Assembly: GCA_044598425.1 (NCBI GenBank)
Contig: CP172536.1
Location: forward strand, 2,666,001 to 2,730,000
DNA from: JAEVLT01 sp044598425
GTDB taxonomy: Bacteria; Bacillota; Bacilli; Bacillales; Cytobacillaceae
Length of the DNA: 64,000 bases
Direction of reading: 5' to 3'
Shown: piece by piece, positions 25,689 to 34,739 of the stretch
Layout of the letters: every line of letters starts with the position of its first letter
How positions within the stretch are numbered: the first letter of the stretch is position 1
Notes under the pieces: generated by a model
What the model saw: only the letters and a program-made list of their open reading frames with translations
Told to the model about the DNA's origin: nothing
Databases searched by the model: none
Program-made: the position numbers and the translations under genes

Positions 25689-26807
25689 TTAACCACGCTG
25701 CCAAATTGGCACATATTGCTGCATTCCCGGTCCTGTATACTCAGCACGTGGACGAATCAAGCGATTATTTTCATATTGCTCGAGAATATGTGCCAGCCAT
25801 CCTGAAACGCGGCTGACAGCGAATATCGGCGTAAATAAATCGTGGTCAATTCCTAAGCTATGGTAAACAGAAGCAGAATAGAAATCAACATTTGGCGGAA
25901 GTTTCTTTTCTCCTGTTACCATATTTTCAATCTTAATAGACATTTCATACCAGTGCGGTTCACCAGTGAGTTCCGTCAATTTTTCAGACATGCGGCGCAA
26001 ATGCTTCGCCCGAGGATCCCCGTGCCGGTAAACCCGGTGGCCGAACCCCATTATTTTTTCTTTATTATCAAGTTTTTGGCGGATATATGGTTCTACATTT
26101 TCAAGCGTACCGATTTCAGAAAGCATTTTCATAACGGCTTCGTTTGCACCGCCGTGCAGAGGACCTTTTAATGCCCCAATGGCCGCGGTAATGCCAGAAT
26201 AGACATCGGATAGTGTCGCTACGCATACGCGTGCTGTAAATGTAGAAGCGTTCAATTCATGGTCGGCGTGCAGCACAAGCGCCTTGTTCATTGCTTCAAT
26301 AGCTATCGTCTCTGGCTCTTTTCCTGTTAACATATAAAGGAAGTTTGCCGCAAAGTCTAAATCCGCCCTCGGAGCAATTGGTTCAAGCCCTTTGCGAATT
26401 CGAGAAAAAGCCGTTACGATGGCTGGCATTTTTGCTTGAAGCCGTATCGCCTTCCGATAATTTGCTTCTTCGTCCATTAAGTCCCCTTCATCATCGTAGA
26501 GCCCTAACGATGATACTGCTGTGCGAAGAGCAGCCATTGGATGAACCTTTTGAATCGGATACAGCTTAAACTGTTCCAATACTTCAGGAGGCAGTGCTGC
26601 GTTCTCAGACAATTGTTTTTTTAACTCATTTAATTCAGGCTCTGTAGGCAATTTGCGGTGCCATAACAGATAGATTACTTCTTCAAAACTAGCATTTTCC
26701 GCCAAATCATCGATGTTGTAGCCAACGTACGTCAACGTGTCATCAATGATTGAACTAATGGAGGAAGCTGTTGCCACTACCCCTTCGAGACCACGTGTAA
26801 CTGTCAT
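25689..26807 (-). CDS. citZ: Citrate synthase
   Basis: Condenses acetyl-CoA and oxaloacetate to citrate. 372 residues with catalytic His in GPLHGGANE and GFGHRVYR, and the Asp in the PNVDFYSASVY segment. Start at 26807 with AAGGAGAGGG. First gene of citZ-icd-mdh, with a long untranslated leader and a strong stem-loop ahead of it. Confidence 0.97.
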   Translation of the reverse strand: MTVTRGLEGVVATASSISSIIDDTLTYVGYNIDDLAENASFEEVIYLLWHRKLPTEPELNELKKQLSENAALPPEVLEQFKLYPIQKVHPMAALRTAVSSLGLYDDEGDLMDEEANYRKAIRLQAKMPAIVTAFSRIRKGLEPIAPRADLDFAANFLYMLTGKEPETIAIEAMNKALVLHADHELNASTFTARVCVATLSDVYSGITAAIGALKGPLHGGANEAVMKMLSEIGTLENVEPYIRQKLDNKEKIMGFGHRVYRHGDPRAKHLRRMSEKLTELTGEPHWYEMSIKIENMVTGEKKLPPNVDFYSASVYHSLGIDHDLFTPIFAVSRVSGWLAHILEQYENNRLIRPRAEYTGPGMQQYVPIWQRG

Positions 26808-26875
26808 AATTAACCCTCTCCTTCAACATTCTAATTTCCCCATTACCCATTTGTTGCAATATGCACTTGGCAGCC

Positions 26876-26906
26876 ATCAGCTTAAAAGCCTGTAATTTAA
26901 GCTGAT
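26876..26906 (-). promoter_or_regulatory. Perfect 11-bp stem-loop in the citZ leader
   Basis: ATCAGCTTAAA, 9-base loop AGCCTGTAA (plus strand), TTTAAGCTGAT. It lies 69 nt upstream of the citZ start and is not followed by T on the minus strand, so it is not a terminator for citZ. A regulatory RNA element is likely. Confidence 0.6.
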
Positions 26907-27097
26907 TAAAAGAGCATCCTCCGTAAAGTTAAGACGCCGATTCATTTCGGAGCCTGAAATCAGATATATATCATAAACTTATGCCACCTAATCATTACCC
27001 TTTCGTTTCCCTATTAATCTTAAATGAGCGCATGCTCGAAATTCGGCCAAACAGAGGTTCACTTGCCTTAAGAAAGTAAAAGGATAACTTTACATGC

Positions 27098-27126
27098 ATT
27101 TTAGCATATAAATATGACATATGTAA
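27098..27126 (-). promoter_or_regulatory. Likely citZ promoter
   Basis: Minus-strand TTACAT (27121-27126) and TAAAAT (27098-27103), 17-bp spacer. It predicts a leader of about 285 nt. Just upstream (27131-27144) the minus strand reads TGTAAGCGCATCCT, a cre with a good left half only. The 419-bp gap between citZ and ytwI holds nothing else that I can support. Confidence 0.55.
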
Positions 27127-27226
27127 TTAAAGGATGCGCTTACAAATCCTATTATAAACAATTATCAGATTTTTGTGAATGGAAAGGTCTGAAAAAGTAA
27201 AAAAAATATTATTTTACAAGAAAAAA

Positions 27227-27688
27227 TTAACTAAAAAAATCAAAGACTTTCATTGCGGCATAGGCAATTCCTGCCCCAATTAACGGACCAACAGCCACAC
27301 CTTTAAAAATTGACACAGCTAATATTGTTCCGATTACAAGAGCAGTTGTAATTTGCGGATCTTTCGCAAGTAAGTTAACTCCGCCTTTCGCCAGTAGAGC
27401 TACAAGCATCCCCGAGATCAGTGCGATCCATGCGTATGGAGATTTAAAGGAATTCGTTAAGTCTTTAAAACCGATTACACCGCTTGCAACGGGTGCCAGT
27501 ACCGCAATGGTAATGATCGTTACTCCCCAATTGATCCCTTTCGATTGAATAAACGAAAAGGCTTTGGCTTCCAATCCGCCCATTTTTAATAAAAGTAAAA
27601 CGGCAATTGCAATCATAAGTGAATTATTTTTGGCAACAAAGCCGATTCCTAAAAGTAGAAGCAAAAATAACAATGATTGATTAAACAT
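27227..27688 (-). CDS. ytwI: DUF441 family membrane protein YtwI
   Basis: 153 residues, strongly hydrophobic with four to five membrane segments (about 5-33, 50-72, 82-103, 113-150). Matches the DUF441 family by length, topology and position upstream of citZ; function unknown. Start at 27688 with AAAGGTGAT 9 nt upstream. Confidence 0.88.
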   Translation of the reverse strand: MFNQSLLFLLLLLGIGFVAKNNSLMIAIAVLLLLKMGGLEAKAFSFIQSKGINWGVTIITIAVLAPVASGVIGFKDLTNSFKSPYAWIALISGMLVALLAKGGVNLLAKDPQITTALVIGTILAVSIFKGVAVGPLIGAGIAYAAMKVFDFFS

Positions 27689-27912
27689 ATAAAATCACCT
27701 TTCTCAAGCAGCACTTTCCAGGCCTTGAACCAATAATATTATCTTACCATAATGGTACTCACATCGCTTCAAAACGGTAAAGTTGTGAAACTTTTCTTCT
27801 GTATAGACGTAAGATTAATGAATCATTCTAATAATCAATCCATTGAGAATTATACAGTTTATTCACAACATGGTAAAATGTATCTAAGATTTTTTATAAA
27901 GGAGGCTCCTTT

Positions 27913-29028
27913 TTGAATCGTACTTATCTCAACCGGACATTGAGATTCCTTTTCGTTATTGGAATTGTAATCTTAGTCGCTTTGACCCTATTCTATTTAT
28001 CAAAAGTTACTTATCCCTTTTTAATTGCACTCGTGATCGCCTTTTTGATCAATCCACTTGTGAATTTTTTTGAAAAAAAAGGGCGGATGCCGCGTGTTCT
28101 TTCGGTCATATTGGCCCTTTTCATTATTATCGCGCTGTTCGCCGGGTTAATTACCTTGTTGATTGCCGAAATCGTCTCAGGAGCAAATTATTTGGCCAAT
28201 GTAGTGCCAAAACATCTTGATACCTTGATTGCTTATGTAGAAGACGTTTTTGCGGCGCAGATTATACCGTTCTATAATCATATTACAAGTATTTTCAATA
28301 AGCTTGATGCCGGCCAGCAAAATACGATTATCGACAACATTCAAAACGTTGGCAAGAAGTTCGGTACAACAGTTGGATCCTTTATTCAAAATTTTTTCCT
28401 TAACATTCCGAATATCCTATCATGGTTTCCAAATGCAGCTACTGTTTTAATTTTTTCTTTGCTTGCAACTTTCTTTATTAGTAAAGATTGGAATCGAATA
28501 GCAGCATTTATCGGGAGAATACTGCCTGATAAAGCCAAGGCGAGCGGCAAAACCGTTTTTTCCGATTTAAAAAAAGCGCTGTTTGGTTTTATTCGTGCTC
28601 AATTAACACTGATATCGATTACCACTGTTATTATTTTAATCGGTTTGCTGATTCTGCGTGTAGATTATGCAATCACGATTGCGCTTCTTATGGGGATTGT
28701 TGATATTATTCCTTATTTGGGGACAGGAGCTATTTTTGTTCCTTGGATTATTTATGAAATTATTGCTGGTGATATGGGACTTGCCATCGGCTTAGGTGTG
28801 CTGTACATTATCGTCTTAACGCAGCGGCAAATTATGGAGCCAAAAATCCTTTCCTCGAATATCGGGCTTGACCCGTTGGCAACGCTTATTGCCTTGTTCG
28901 TTGGATTTAAGACAATTGGCTTTTTAGGATTAATTGTCGGACCCGTCACCCTGGTGATCATTAGTACTCTTCACCGTGCCAATGTGTTTCGCGACCTTTG
29001 GGAATACATTAAAGGAGAAGAAGCTTAA
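27913..29028 (+). CDS. ytvI: AI-2E transporter family membrane protein YtvI
   Basis: 371-residue polytopic membrane protein of the AI-2E/PerM (UPF0118) family, with about eight membrane segments: two near the N-terminus, one around 65-90, and the C-terminal block including GIVDIIPYLGTGAIFVPW and LDPLATLIALFVGFKTIGFLGLIVGP-type helices. It starts at a TTG (27913) after GGAGG with a 7-nt gap. Transport substrate unknown; B. subtilis YtvI is annotated as a sporulation-related permease. One of few plus-strand genes here. Confidence 0.9.
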   Translation: MNRTYLNRTLRFLFVIGIVILVALTLFYLSKVTYPFLIALVIAFLINPLVNFFEKKGRMPRVLSVILALFIIIALFAGLITLLIAEIVSGANYLANVVPKHLDTLIAYVEDVFAAQIIPFYNHITSIFNKLDAGQQNTIIDNIQNVGKKFGTTVGSFIQNFFLNIPNILSWFPNAATVLIFSLLATFFISKDWNRIAAFIGRILPDKAKASGKTVFSDLKKALFGFIRAQLTLISITTVIILIGLLILRVDYAITIALLMGIVDIIPYLGTGAIFVPWIIYEIIAGDMGLAIGLGVLYIIVLTQRQIMEPKILSSNIGLDPLATLIALFVGFKTIGFLGLIVGPVTLVIISTLHRANVFRDLWEYIKGEEA

Positions 29029-29030
29029 AT

Positions 29031-29067
29031 AGAAACGTCAGCTCCTATTATGGAAGCTGACGTTTCT
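29031..29067. terminator. Bidirectional terminator between ytvI and fxsA
   Basis: AGAAACGTCAGCT, loop, AGCTGACGTTTCT (13-bp stem) with T-rich flank on the plus side and A-rich flank on the other; shared by the convergent genes. Confidence 0.85.
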
Positions 29068-29452
29068 ATTTGATAATTTTTATTTTTTTTTGCTCAATTT
29101 TCTTGCGAAAGGAGAAGATCATGAGCCTCTTAAACAGTCTTCTCGTAACAGGCAAGAGCAGCAAAAAACCAAGGATATCCGTTATAAAGCCGGGAGTTAA
29201 CAACAGTGTTCCGCCAACAAGAATACAAATTCCATCCAAAACCGCATCCCCTGGAATCTGTCCAGAACGAAGCTGCTCCTGGGCTTTGCGAATAGTTTCA
29301 AGACCCTGTTTTTTCGCCAAATAAGCGCCTAAAACACCTGTAAGAATGATAAGGAACAGCGTCGGAAAAACACCGAGAGTCTTTCCGGAAAACAGCAATA
29401 ACCCGATATCGGCAGCAGGCACGAAAATGATTAATAAGACGAGGTAACGCAT
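29066..29452 (-). CDS. fxsA: FxsA family membrane protein
   Basis: 128 residues with two N-terminal membrane segments (about 3-20, 27-48) and one further (about 75-100), ending in a Lys-rich cytoplasmic tail. Matches FxsA (YtzA in B. subtilis), a cytoplasmic membrane protein whose E. coli homologue affects phage exclusion by F. Start at 29452 with AGAGGGGGAAAG. Downstream of pyk. Confidence 0.88.
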   Translation of the reverse strand: MRYLVLLIIFVPAADIGLLLFSGKTLGVFPTLFLIILTGVLGAYLAKKQGLETIRKAQEQLRSGQIPGDAVLDGICILVGGTLLLTPGFITDILGFLLLLPVTRRLFKRLMIFSFRKKIEQKKIKIIK

Positions 29453-29494
29453 CTACTTTCCCCCTCTCAATCTGTTATATATGTATGTTGGATA

Positions 29495-29522
29495 GAAAAA
29501 AAAGAAGGGAAGTCCCCTTCTT
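29495..29522 (-). terminator. Terminator of pfkA-pyk
   Basis: Minus strand: AGAAGGGGA/TCCCTTCT hairpin then TTTTTTTTCT directly after the pyk stop. Confidence 0.85.
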
Positions 29523-29525
29523 TCA

Positions 29526-31289
29526 TTATAGAACGCTTGCGTGACCGTTGTAAATAACTCCCCTTGCTGAATCAACCGTGATTTCCTGACCGTCTTTAAA
29601 AATGTTCACGGCATTCTCTACACCCACAATAACCGGAATTCCCAGATTTAAACCAACAACTGCTGCATGGCTTGTCAACCCGCCTTCTTGGGTAATTAAG
29701 GCACTGCACTTTTCAATAGCCGGCACCATTTCTCGATCGGATCCTAATGTTACAAGGATCGAACCTGGTTGTACTTTTTCAAGCGCTTCTTTCGCATTTT
29801 GCGCAAGGACAACTTTACCAAATGCAGATTTTCTGCCAATTCCTTGGGCTTTTGCAATGATATCGCCAACAACATGTATCTTCATCAAATTCGTTGTTCC
29901 CGCTTCTCCAACCGGAACACCTGCGGTAATAACCACTAAATCTCCATGCTTTACGATACCGCTGTTTACACTTTCTTCAACAGCAATATCGAGCATTTCA
30001 TCAGTTGAGTTAACTTCCAAGCCTAATTGCGGATAAACACCCCAAACAAGCGATAAACGGCGTTGAACGCACTCTTTTGCCGTAACAGCTACAATTGGCG
30101 CCTTCGGACGATATTTTGAAATCATTCTTGCAGTATGGCCACTTTCTGTTGGTGTGATAATTGCGTTAACTTCCAAGTTTAACGCAGTGTGGGCAACAGA
30201 TTGACCGATTCCATCCGTAATATTGTGCTCTGTATCTTTGCTGCGATTCGATAAAATTTCTTTATGATCCAGCGCCTGCTCTGCTCTTGAAGCAATATTG
30301 TGCATCGTTTGCACAGCTTCCACAGGATAAAGACCAGCAGCAGTTTCACCCGAAAGCATGATGGCATCTGTACCGTCAAAAATGGCATTGGCTACGTCAC
30401 TAGCTTCCGCTCTTGTTGGCCGAGGATTGCGCTGCATGGAATCAAGCATTTGGGTAGCCGTTATAACCGGCTTTCCAAGTGCATTGCATTTTTTAATCAG
30501 CATTTTTTGAACGAGCGGCACTTCTTCAGCAGGTATCTCTACACCGAGGTCTCCTCGGGCAACCATCAAACCATCGGAAACTTCAAGAATTTCATCGATA
30601 TGATCGACACCCTCTTGATTCTCGATTTTTGGAATGATATGAATTTCCGTTGCATTGCTTTCTTCAAGCAGCTGGCGGATTTCCAAAACATCTTTCGCAC
30701 GGCGAACAAATGAAGCTGCGATAAAATCAATACCTTGTTCAATCCCAAAAAGAATATCCTTCGTATCCTTTTCGGTAATGCCCGGTAAATTAACTGAAAC
30801 GCCCGGAACGTTGACCCCTTTTTTATTTTTCAAAATTCCACTGTTTAAGATTTTTGTATGAATTTCATTTGCGGATTTATCAATAGTAGTGACTTCAAGG
30901 CCAATCAAGCCGTCATCCAAAAGAATTCTGGAGCCGACTTGTACATCATCAACCAATCCAGGATATGTAATGGAGAACTTTTCGGCAGTGCCTTCCACTT
31001 CCGTCATGGAAACAATTACGCTTTCACCCGCGTTGAGTTCGATTGAACCGTTTTGCATATTATGGGTTCGAATTTCAGGGCCTTTTGTATCGAGTAAAAT
31101 GGCGACTGTTTTGCCGGTTTTTTTCGATGCTTCCCGAATATTGAAGATCCGCTTTCCATGTTCTTCAAAATCGCCATGTGAAAAATTTAAACGGGCTACG
31201 TTCATCCCTGAATTGATTAATTGGGTTAACTTTTCAACTGACTCGCTTGCGGGGCCAATCGTACAAACAATTTTCGTTTTGCGCAACAT
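29526..31289 (-). CDS. pyk: Pyruvate kinase
   Basis: Last step of glycolysis, phosphoenolpyruvate to pyruvate with ATP formation. From ATG 31289 (TAGGAGGAAA ribosome binding site) it is 587 residues starting MLRKTKIVCTIGPAS; the upstream in-frame extension to 31316 lacks a ribosome binding site. TIM barrel with the NFSHGDFEEHG and MVARGDLGVE motifs, B and C domains, and the extra C-terminal ~110-residue PEP-utiliser-like domain (TQEGGLTSHAAVVG), typical of Bacillus enzymes. It follows pfkA by 31 bp. Confidence 0.97.
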   Translation of the reverse strand: MLRKTKIVCTIGPASESVEKLTQLINSGMNVARLNFSHGDFEEHGKRIFNIREASKKTGKTVAILLDTKGPEIRTHNMQNGSIELNAGESVIVSMTEVEGTAEKFSITYPGLVDDVQVGSRILLDDGLIGLEVTTIDKSANEIHTKILNSGILKNKKGVNVPGVSVNLPGITEKDTKDILFGIEQGIDFIAASFVRRAKDVLEIRQLLEESNATEIHIIPKIENQEGVDHIDEILEVSDGLMVARGDLGVEIPAEEVPLVQKMLIKKCNALGKPVITATQMLDSMQRNPRPTRAEASDVANAIFDGTDAIMLSGETAAGLYPVEAVQTMHNIASRAEQALDHKEILSNRSKDTEHNITDGIGQSVAHTALNLEVNAIITPTESGHTARMISKYRPKAPIVAVTAKECVQRRLSLVWGVYPQLGLEVNSTDEMLDIAVEESVNSGIVKHGDLVVITAGVPVGEAGTTNLMKIHVVGDIIAKAQGIGRKSAFGKVVLAQNAKEALEKVQPGSILVTLGSDREMVPAIEKCSALITQEGGLTSHAAVVGLNLGIPVIVGVENAVNIFKDGQEITVDSARGVIYNGHASVL

Positions 31290-31320
31290 CTTATTTCCTC
31301 CTATAGATCTTTTCAAATAC

Positions 31321-32280
31321 TTAAATCGATAATTCCTTAGAAAGCTTGTAAAGATCTAAATCTAATGTATGCTTTCTCCCCAATGCTTCGATAATATCGT
31401 AATCAACAAGACGGTTACTTTCAATTCCAACTGCACGGCCGCCTTTTCCCTCAATTAGCAGCTCCACTGCACGAGCACCTAAGCGGCTTGCAAGTACACG
31501 GTCAAATGCTGTCGGCGAACCTCCACGTTGAATATGGCCAAGAACGGAGACCCTTGTATCAAAGTCCGTCGCTTTTTCTAATTCTTTTCCAAATTCAATC
31601 CCACTGCAAACACCTTCAGCGACAACAATCAAGCTATGTTTTTTACCCCGTTCTTGTCCTTTGCGAAGCCGATCAGCAATATCGTTCATGTCATAGCCTT
31701 CTTCAGGTATTAAAATGGTTTCAGCTCCGCCGGCAAGTCCTGACCAAAGCGCAAGATCTCCAGCATCACGGCCCATTACTTCAATGATAAAGGTTCTTTC
31801 ATGAGATGTTGCGGTGTCACGAATCTTATCGAGGGCATCTATGACAGTGTTCAGCGCTGTATCAAAACCAATCGTAAATTCTGTACCCGGAATATCATTG
31901 TCGATTGTTCCAGGCACACCAACGCAAGGAAAACCTTGCTCCGTTAAGGCTTTTGCTCCCATGTATGAGCCATCACCACCAATGACAACGAGACCATCAA
32001 TCCCATGTTCTTGCAGCTGCTTTATCCCCTGCTGCTGTACTTCACGATTCTTAAATTCAGGGCAGCGGGCAGAATGAAGCATCGTCCCTCCGCGGTGGAT
32101 AATATCCCCGACCGAACCAAGTTCAAGCTTTTTGATGTTTCCATTAATTAACCCTGCATAACCATTATAAATTCCGTATACCTCTAAATCATGATAAATT
32201 GCTTTTCGGACAACGGCACGAATCGCCGGATTCATACCTGGGGAGTCCCCCCCACTCGTTAAAACGCCAATTCTTTTCAC
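31321..32280 (-). CDS. pfkA: 6-phosphofructokinase
   Basis: ATP-dependent phosphorylation of fructose-6-phosphate. I choose the GTG at 32280, which gives 319 residues starting MKRIGVLTSGGDSPGMN as in other Bacillus, with GAGGTG 6 nt upstream; the longer frame to 32307 adds nine atypical residues. GGDGS in VIGGDGSYMG, catalytic PGTIDNDIPGT, and the MGRDAGD substrate loop are intact. First gene of pfkA-pyk. Confidence 0.96.
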   Translation of the reverse strand: MKRIGVLTSGGDSPGMNPAIRAVVRKAIYHDLEVYGIYNGYAGLINGNIKKLELGSVGDIIHRGGTMLHSARCPEFKNREVQQQGIKQLQEHGIDGLVVIGGDGSYMGAKALTEQGFPCVGVPGTIDNDIPGTEFTIGFDTALNTVIDALDKIRDTATSHERTFIIEVMGRDAGDLALWSGLAGGAETILIPEEGYDMNDIADRLRKGQERGKKHSLIVVAEGVCSGIEFGKELEKATDFDTRVSVLGHIQRGGSPTAFDRVLASRLGARAVELLIEGKGGRAVGIESNRLVDYDIIEALGRKHTLDLDLYKLSKELSI

Positions 32281-32692
32281 AATTTTCACCTCGATTGGTT
32301 TATTCAAAATTATGCTTTCTACTTAGCATGTAAAAACAAAGCCATTTTAAGAACTTTCCCTATTAACTTTCTTTAGCTGATCAGAATTTATATCCAGGAA
32401 TTCTGAACGCATTAGGGCAACTACGCCTCTGTCTTCGCCAAAGGCTCGCCAAATCGGCGAGTTTCCTTTATTATTTTACATAAGAACTTGGAATATTTAT
32501 AAAATAACATGAAGAAATGTCTATCACAACAGTATCATACTAGTTAAAACAATAGTCGGAATAATCGGTTAACTGAAAGCGTTTCATAATCTTGAAAACG
32601 CGCTTTCATTGTCGATTTTTTAACTTTTTCTCGAAATTTTTGTGACAATTATTTGTAGCCAAAAACAAAAACGCACTCAGATGAGCACGTTT
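32281..32692. other. Intergenic region upstream of pfkA with two cre-like palindromes
   Basis: No gene in about 410 bp. It contains TGAAAGCGTTTCA (32574-32586) and TGAAAACGCGCTTTCA (32593-32608), both palindromic and cre-like but with spacing off consensus by one or two bases. CTCGCC/GGCGAG forms a small hairpin at 32445-32461, next to ATTAGGGCAAC and ATATAAATTCTGATCAG (minus strand), which look like decayed dispersed repeats. The accA terminator is at the right end. Confidence 0.55.
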
Positions 32693-32694
32693 TT
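32661..32694 (-). terminator. Terminator of accD-accA
   Basis: Minus strand: AAACGTGCTCA-TCT-GAGTGCGTTT followed by TTGTTTTTG, overlapping the accA stop. Confidence 0.85.
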
Positions 32695-33670
32695 ACTTTA
32701 CCTTAACCGCCTCATTCTCAAACGAGAATTTCCCGATTGACCGATATTTTTGATAGCGATCCTCTATTAATTCCGTCTCCGTTCGTTTCAAAAGGTTAGC
32801 GAGCGAGCGTTTTAATACGATCTCAATTTCTTGTGCCTGTTTTTGCACATCTTTATGTGCGCCGCCTTTAACTTCGGGAATTATTTCATCAACAATCCCA
32901 AGCTGTTTTAAATCAGGGGCGGTTATTTTCATCGATTCAGCAGCAGTTTTGGCTTTGGAAGCATCTTTCCAAAGAATCGCTGCTGCGCCTTCAGGAGAAA
33001 TAACTGAATAGGTTGAGTTCTCAAGCATATGAATATAATTTCCCACACCTAAAGCTAAAGCTCCGCCGCTTCCGCCTTCACCAATGACGATGGAAATAAT
33101 CGGAACGCGCATGCCAGCCATTTCAACCAAGTTCTTGGCAATCGCTTCACTTTGGCCGCGTTCTTCAGCTGCTTTTCCGGGATATGCTCCCTTCGTATCA
33201 ATAAAGCAAATAATAGGGCGATTGAACTTCTCTGCCTGTTTCATTAAGCGAAGAGCTTTGCGGTAGCCTTCCGGATGGGGCATCCCGAAATTCCTGCGGA
33301 TATTTTCTTTCGTATCCTTGCCTCTTTGGTGGCCGATAACCGTTACCGGCAGCCCGTGAAAGTTTGCAATTCCGCCTACAATCGCTTCATCATCACCAAA
33401 CACCCGATCGCCATGGCATTCGAAGAAATCCTTAAACAAAAATGGAATATAATCCAGTGTCGTGGGCCGATTTGGATGTCTTGCAATTTGCACCCGATCC
33501 CACGGCTTTATATTCTCGTAAATCTCTTTTTCAAGTTTTTCGAGCCTTGCTTCAAGCTTTTCTATCTCTGACGTTAAATTCACATCACTGCTTTTTGTAA
33601 ATTCCCTTAGTTCAGTGATTTTTTTTCGCAGTTCGACGACGGGACGCTCAAAATCTAATTCGCCTACCAA
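32693..33670 (-). CDS. accA: Acetyl-CoA carboxylase carboxyltransferase, alpha subunit
   Basis: With AccD forms the carboxyltransferase that makes malonyl-CoA for fatty acid synthesis. 325 residues; N-terminal coiled region then the crotonase-like carboxyltransferase domain with IGHQRGKDTKEN, GEGGSGGALALGVGN and a typical ISPEGAAAILWKD. It starts at a TTG (33670) with GGGAGGTG 7 nt upstream and overlaps the accD stop by 7 nt, so the subunits are translationally coupled. Confidence 0.96.
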   Translation of the reverse strand: MVGELDFERPVVELRKKITELREFTKSSDVNLTSEIEKLEARLEKLEKEIYENIKPWDRVQIARHPNRPTTLDYIPFLFKDFFECHGDRVFGDDEAIVGGIANFHGLPVTVIGHQRGKDTKENIRRNFGMPHPEGYRKALRLMKQAEKFNRPIICFIDTKGAYPGKAAEERGQSEAIAKNLVEMAGMRVPIISIVIGEGGSGGALALGVGNYIHMLENSTYSVISPEGAAAILWKDASKAKTAAESMKITAPDLKQLGIVDEIIPEVKGGAHKDVQKQAQEIEIVLKRSLANLLKRTETELIEDRYQKYRSIGKFSFENEAVKVK

Positions 33671-34539
33671 GTCAAATCACCTCCCAGTTGATGCAATGCA
33701 ACAATTTTCCCAATCTGTTCTTTCAAATCAAGCCTTGAGATAACGGCATCTAGCTGTCCATGTTTTAATAAGAATTCTGCTGTTTGAAAATCCTCCGGCA
33801 GTTCTTCTCGAATGGTTTGTTCAATAATTCTCCGCCCAGCAAAGCCAATTAAAGCGCCGGGCTCTGCAAAATTATAATCTCCAACGGATGCAAAGCTAGC
33901 CGAAACCCCTCCGGTTGTTGGATGAGTCATAATGGAAATAAACAAGCCGCCGTTTTCGCTAAACCTTTTTAAGGCTACACTCGTTTTCGCCATTTGCATC
34001 AGGCTTAAAACACCTTCCTGCATTCTGGCTCCTCCGGAAGCAGTGAAAATGATAAAAGGAACAGACAATTCATACGCTTTTTCAACCGCTTTTGTGATCT
34101 TCTCGCCGACGACAGATCCCATGCTTCCCATCCGGAATGAAGCGTCCATAACTGCAACAACAACTTCATGGCCATTGACGGTTCCTTTTCCCGTAACAAC
34201 CGCTTCATTTAACTTGGTGTTCCGGCGATCTTTTTCAATTTTCTCAAGATAGTCAGGAAAATTCAGCGGATTTTCCGAAATTATATTTCCGTATAGTTCC
34301 TCAAAGCTTCCTTCATCAAGAAAGCTATTTAGCCGCTCTGTAGAATTCATTTGGTGATGATATCCGCATTGAAGGCAAACTTTTAAGTTTTTATTCAGTT
34401 CCTTTGTGTACATGATTTTTTTACATGAAGGGCATTTGGTCAAAATTCCTTCCGGCACATCCTGTTTCGCAGCTTCGGAAGGAATGGTTGCATACTTTTT
34501 CTTCTTTGGAGAATTTTTTGTAAAAAGCTCTTTAAGCAA
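33664..34539 (-). CDS. accD: Acetyl-CoA carboxylase carboxyltransferase, beta subunit
   Basis: Beta subunit of the carboxyltransferase. I place the start at TTG 34539 with GGGAGG 7 nt upstream, giving 291 residues that begin (M)LKELFTK like B. subtilis AccD; the frame upstream of this, to 34629, has no family resemblance. N-terminal zinc ribbon with CPSCKK and CLQCGYH cysteine pairs, then the crotonase-like domain with ASGGARMQEG and MTHPTTGGVSASF. Operon accD-accA. Confidence 0.95.
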   Translation of the reverse strand: MLKELFTKNSPKKKKYATIPSEAAKQDVPEGILTKCPSCKKIMYTKELNKNLKVCLQCGYHHQMNSTERLNSFLDEGSFEELYGNIISENPLNFPDYLEKIEKDRRNTKLNEAVVTGKGTVNGHEVVVAVMDASFRMGSMGSVVGEKITKAVEKAYELSVPFIIFTASGGARMQEGVLSLMQMAKTSVALKRFSENGGLFISIMTHPTTGGVSASFASVGDYNFAEPGALIGFAGRRIIEQTIREELPEDFQTAEFLLKHGQLDAVISRLDLKEQIGKIVALHQLGGDLTW

Positions 34540-34665
34540 GGTAAAACCTCCCTCGTTTGTAAAGCTCAGGCAAGCTGGCAATTTTTCTTTATGGCTTAGT
34601 GAAACCTTCGTTTTCTTGATGAAGCCCATTCCCTAATGGCGGGCGTATTGGTCAGTCTATTTATC

Positions 34666-34693
34666 CTAATAAAAATGCCCATTGCATTTGGGC
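34666..34693 (-). terminator. Terminator of ytsJ and its GntR gene
   Basis: Minus strand: GCCCA-AATGCAA-TGGGC then ATTTTTATT, about 47 bp after the regulator gene. Confidence 0.8.
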
Positions 34694-34739
34694 TTTTATG
34701 CTTGTCTTTCACTATAAAATAAGAAAGTTTTAAAAACTG

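Noticed and set aside
34646..34660. TTGGTCAGTCTA upstream of accD as a second FadR-type operator
   Set aside because: Only the left half matches TGGTCNGACCA.
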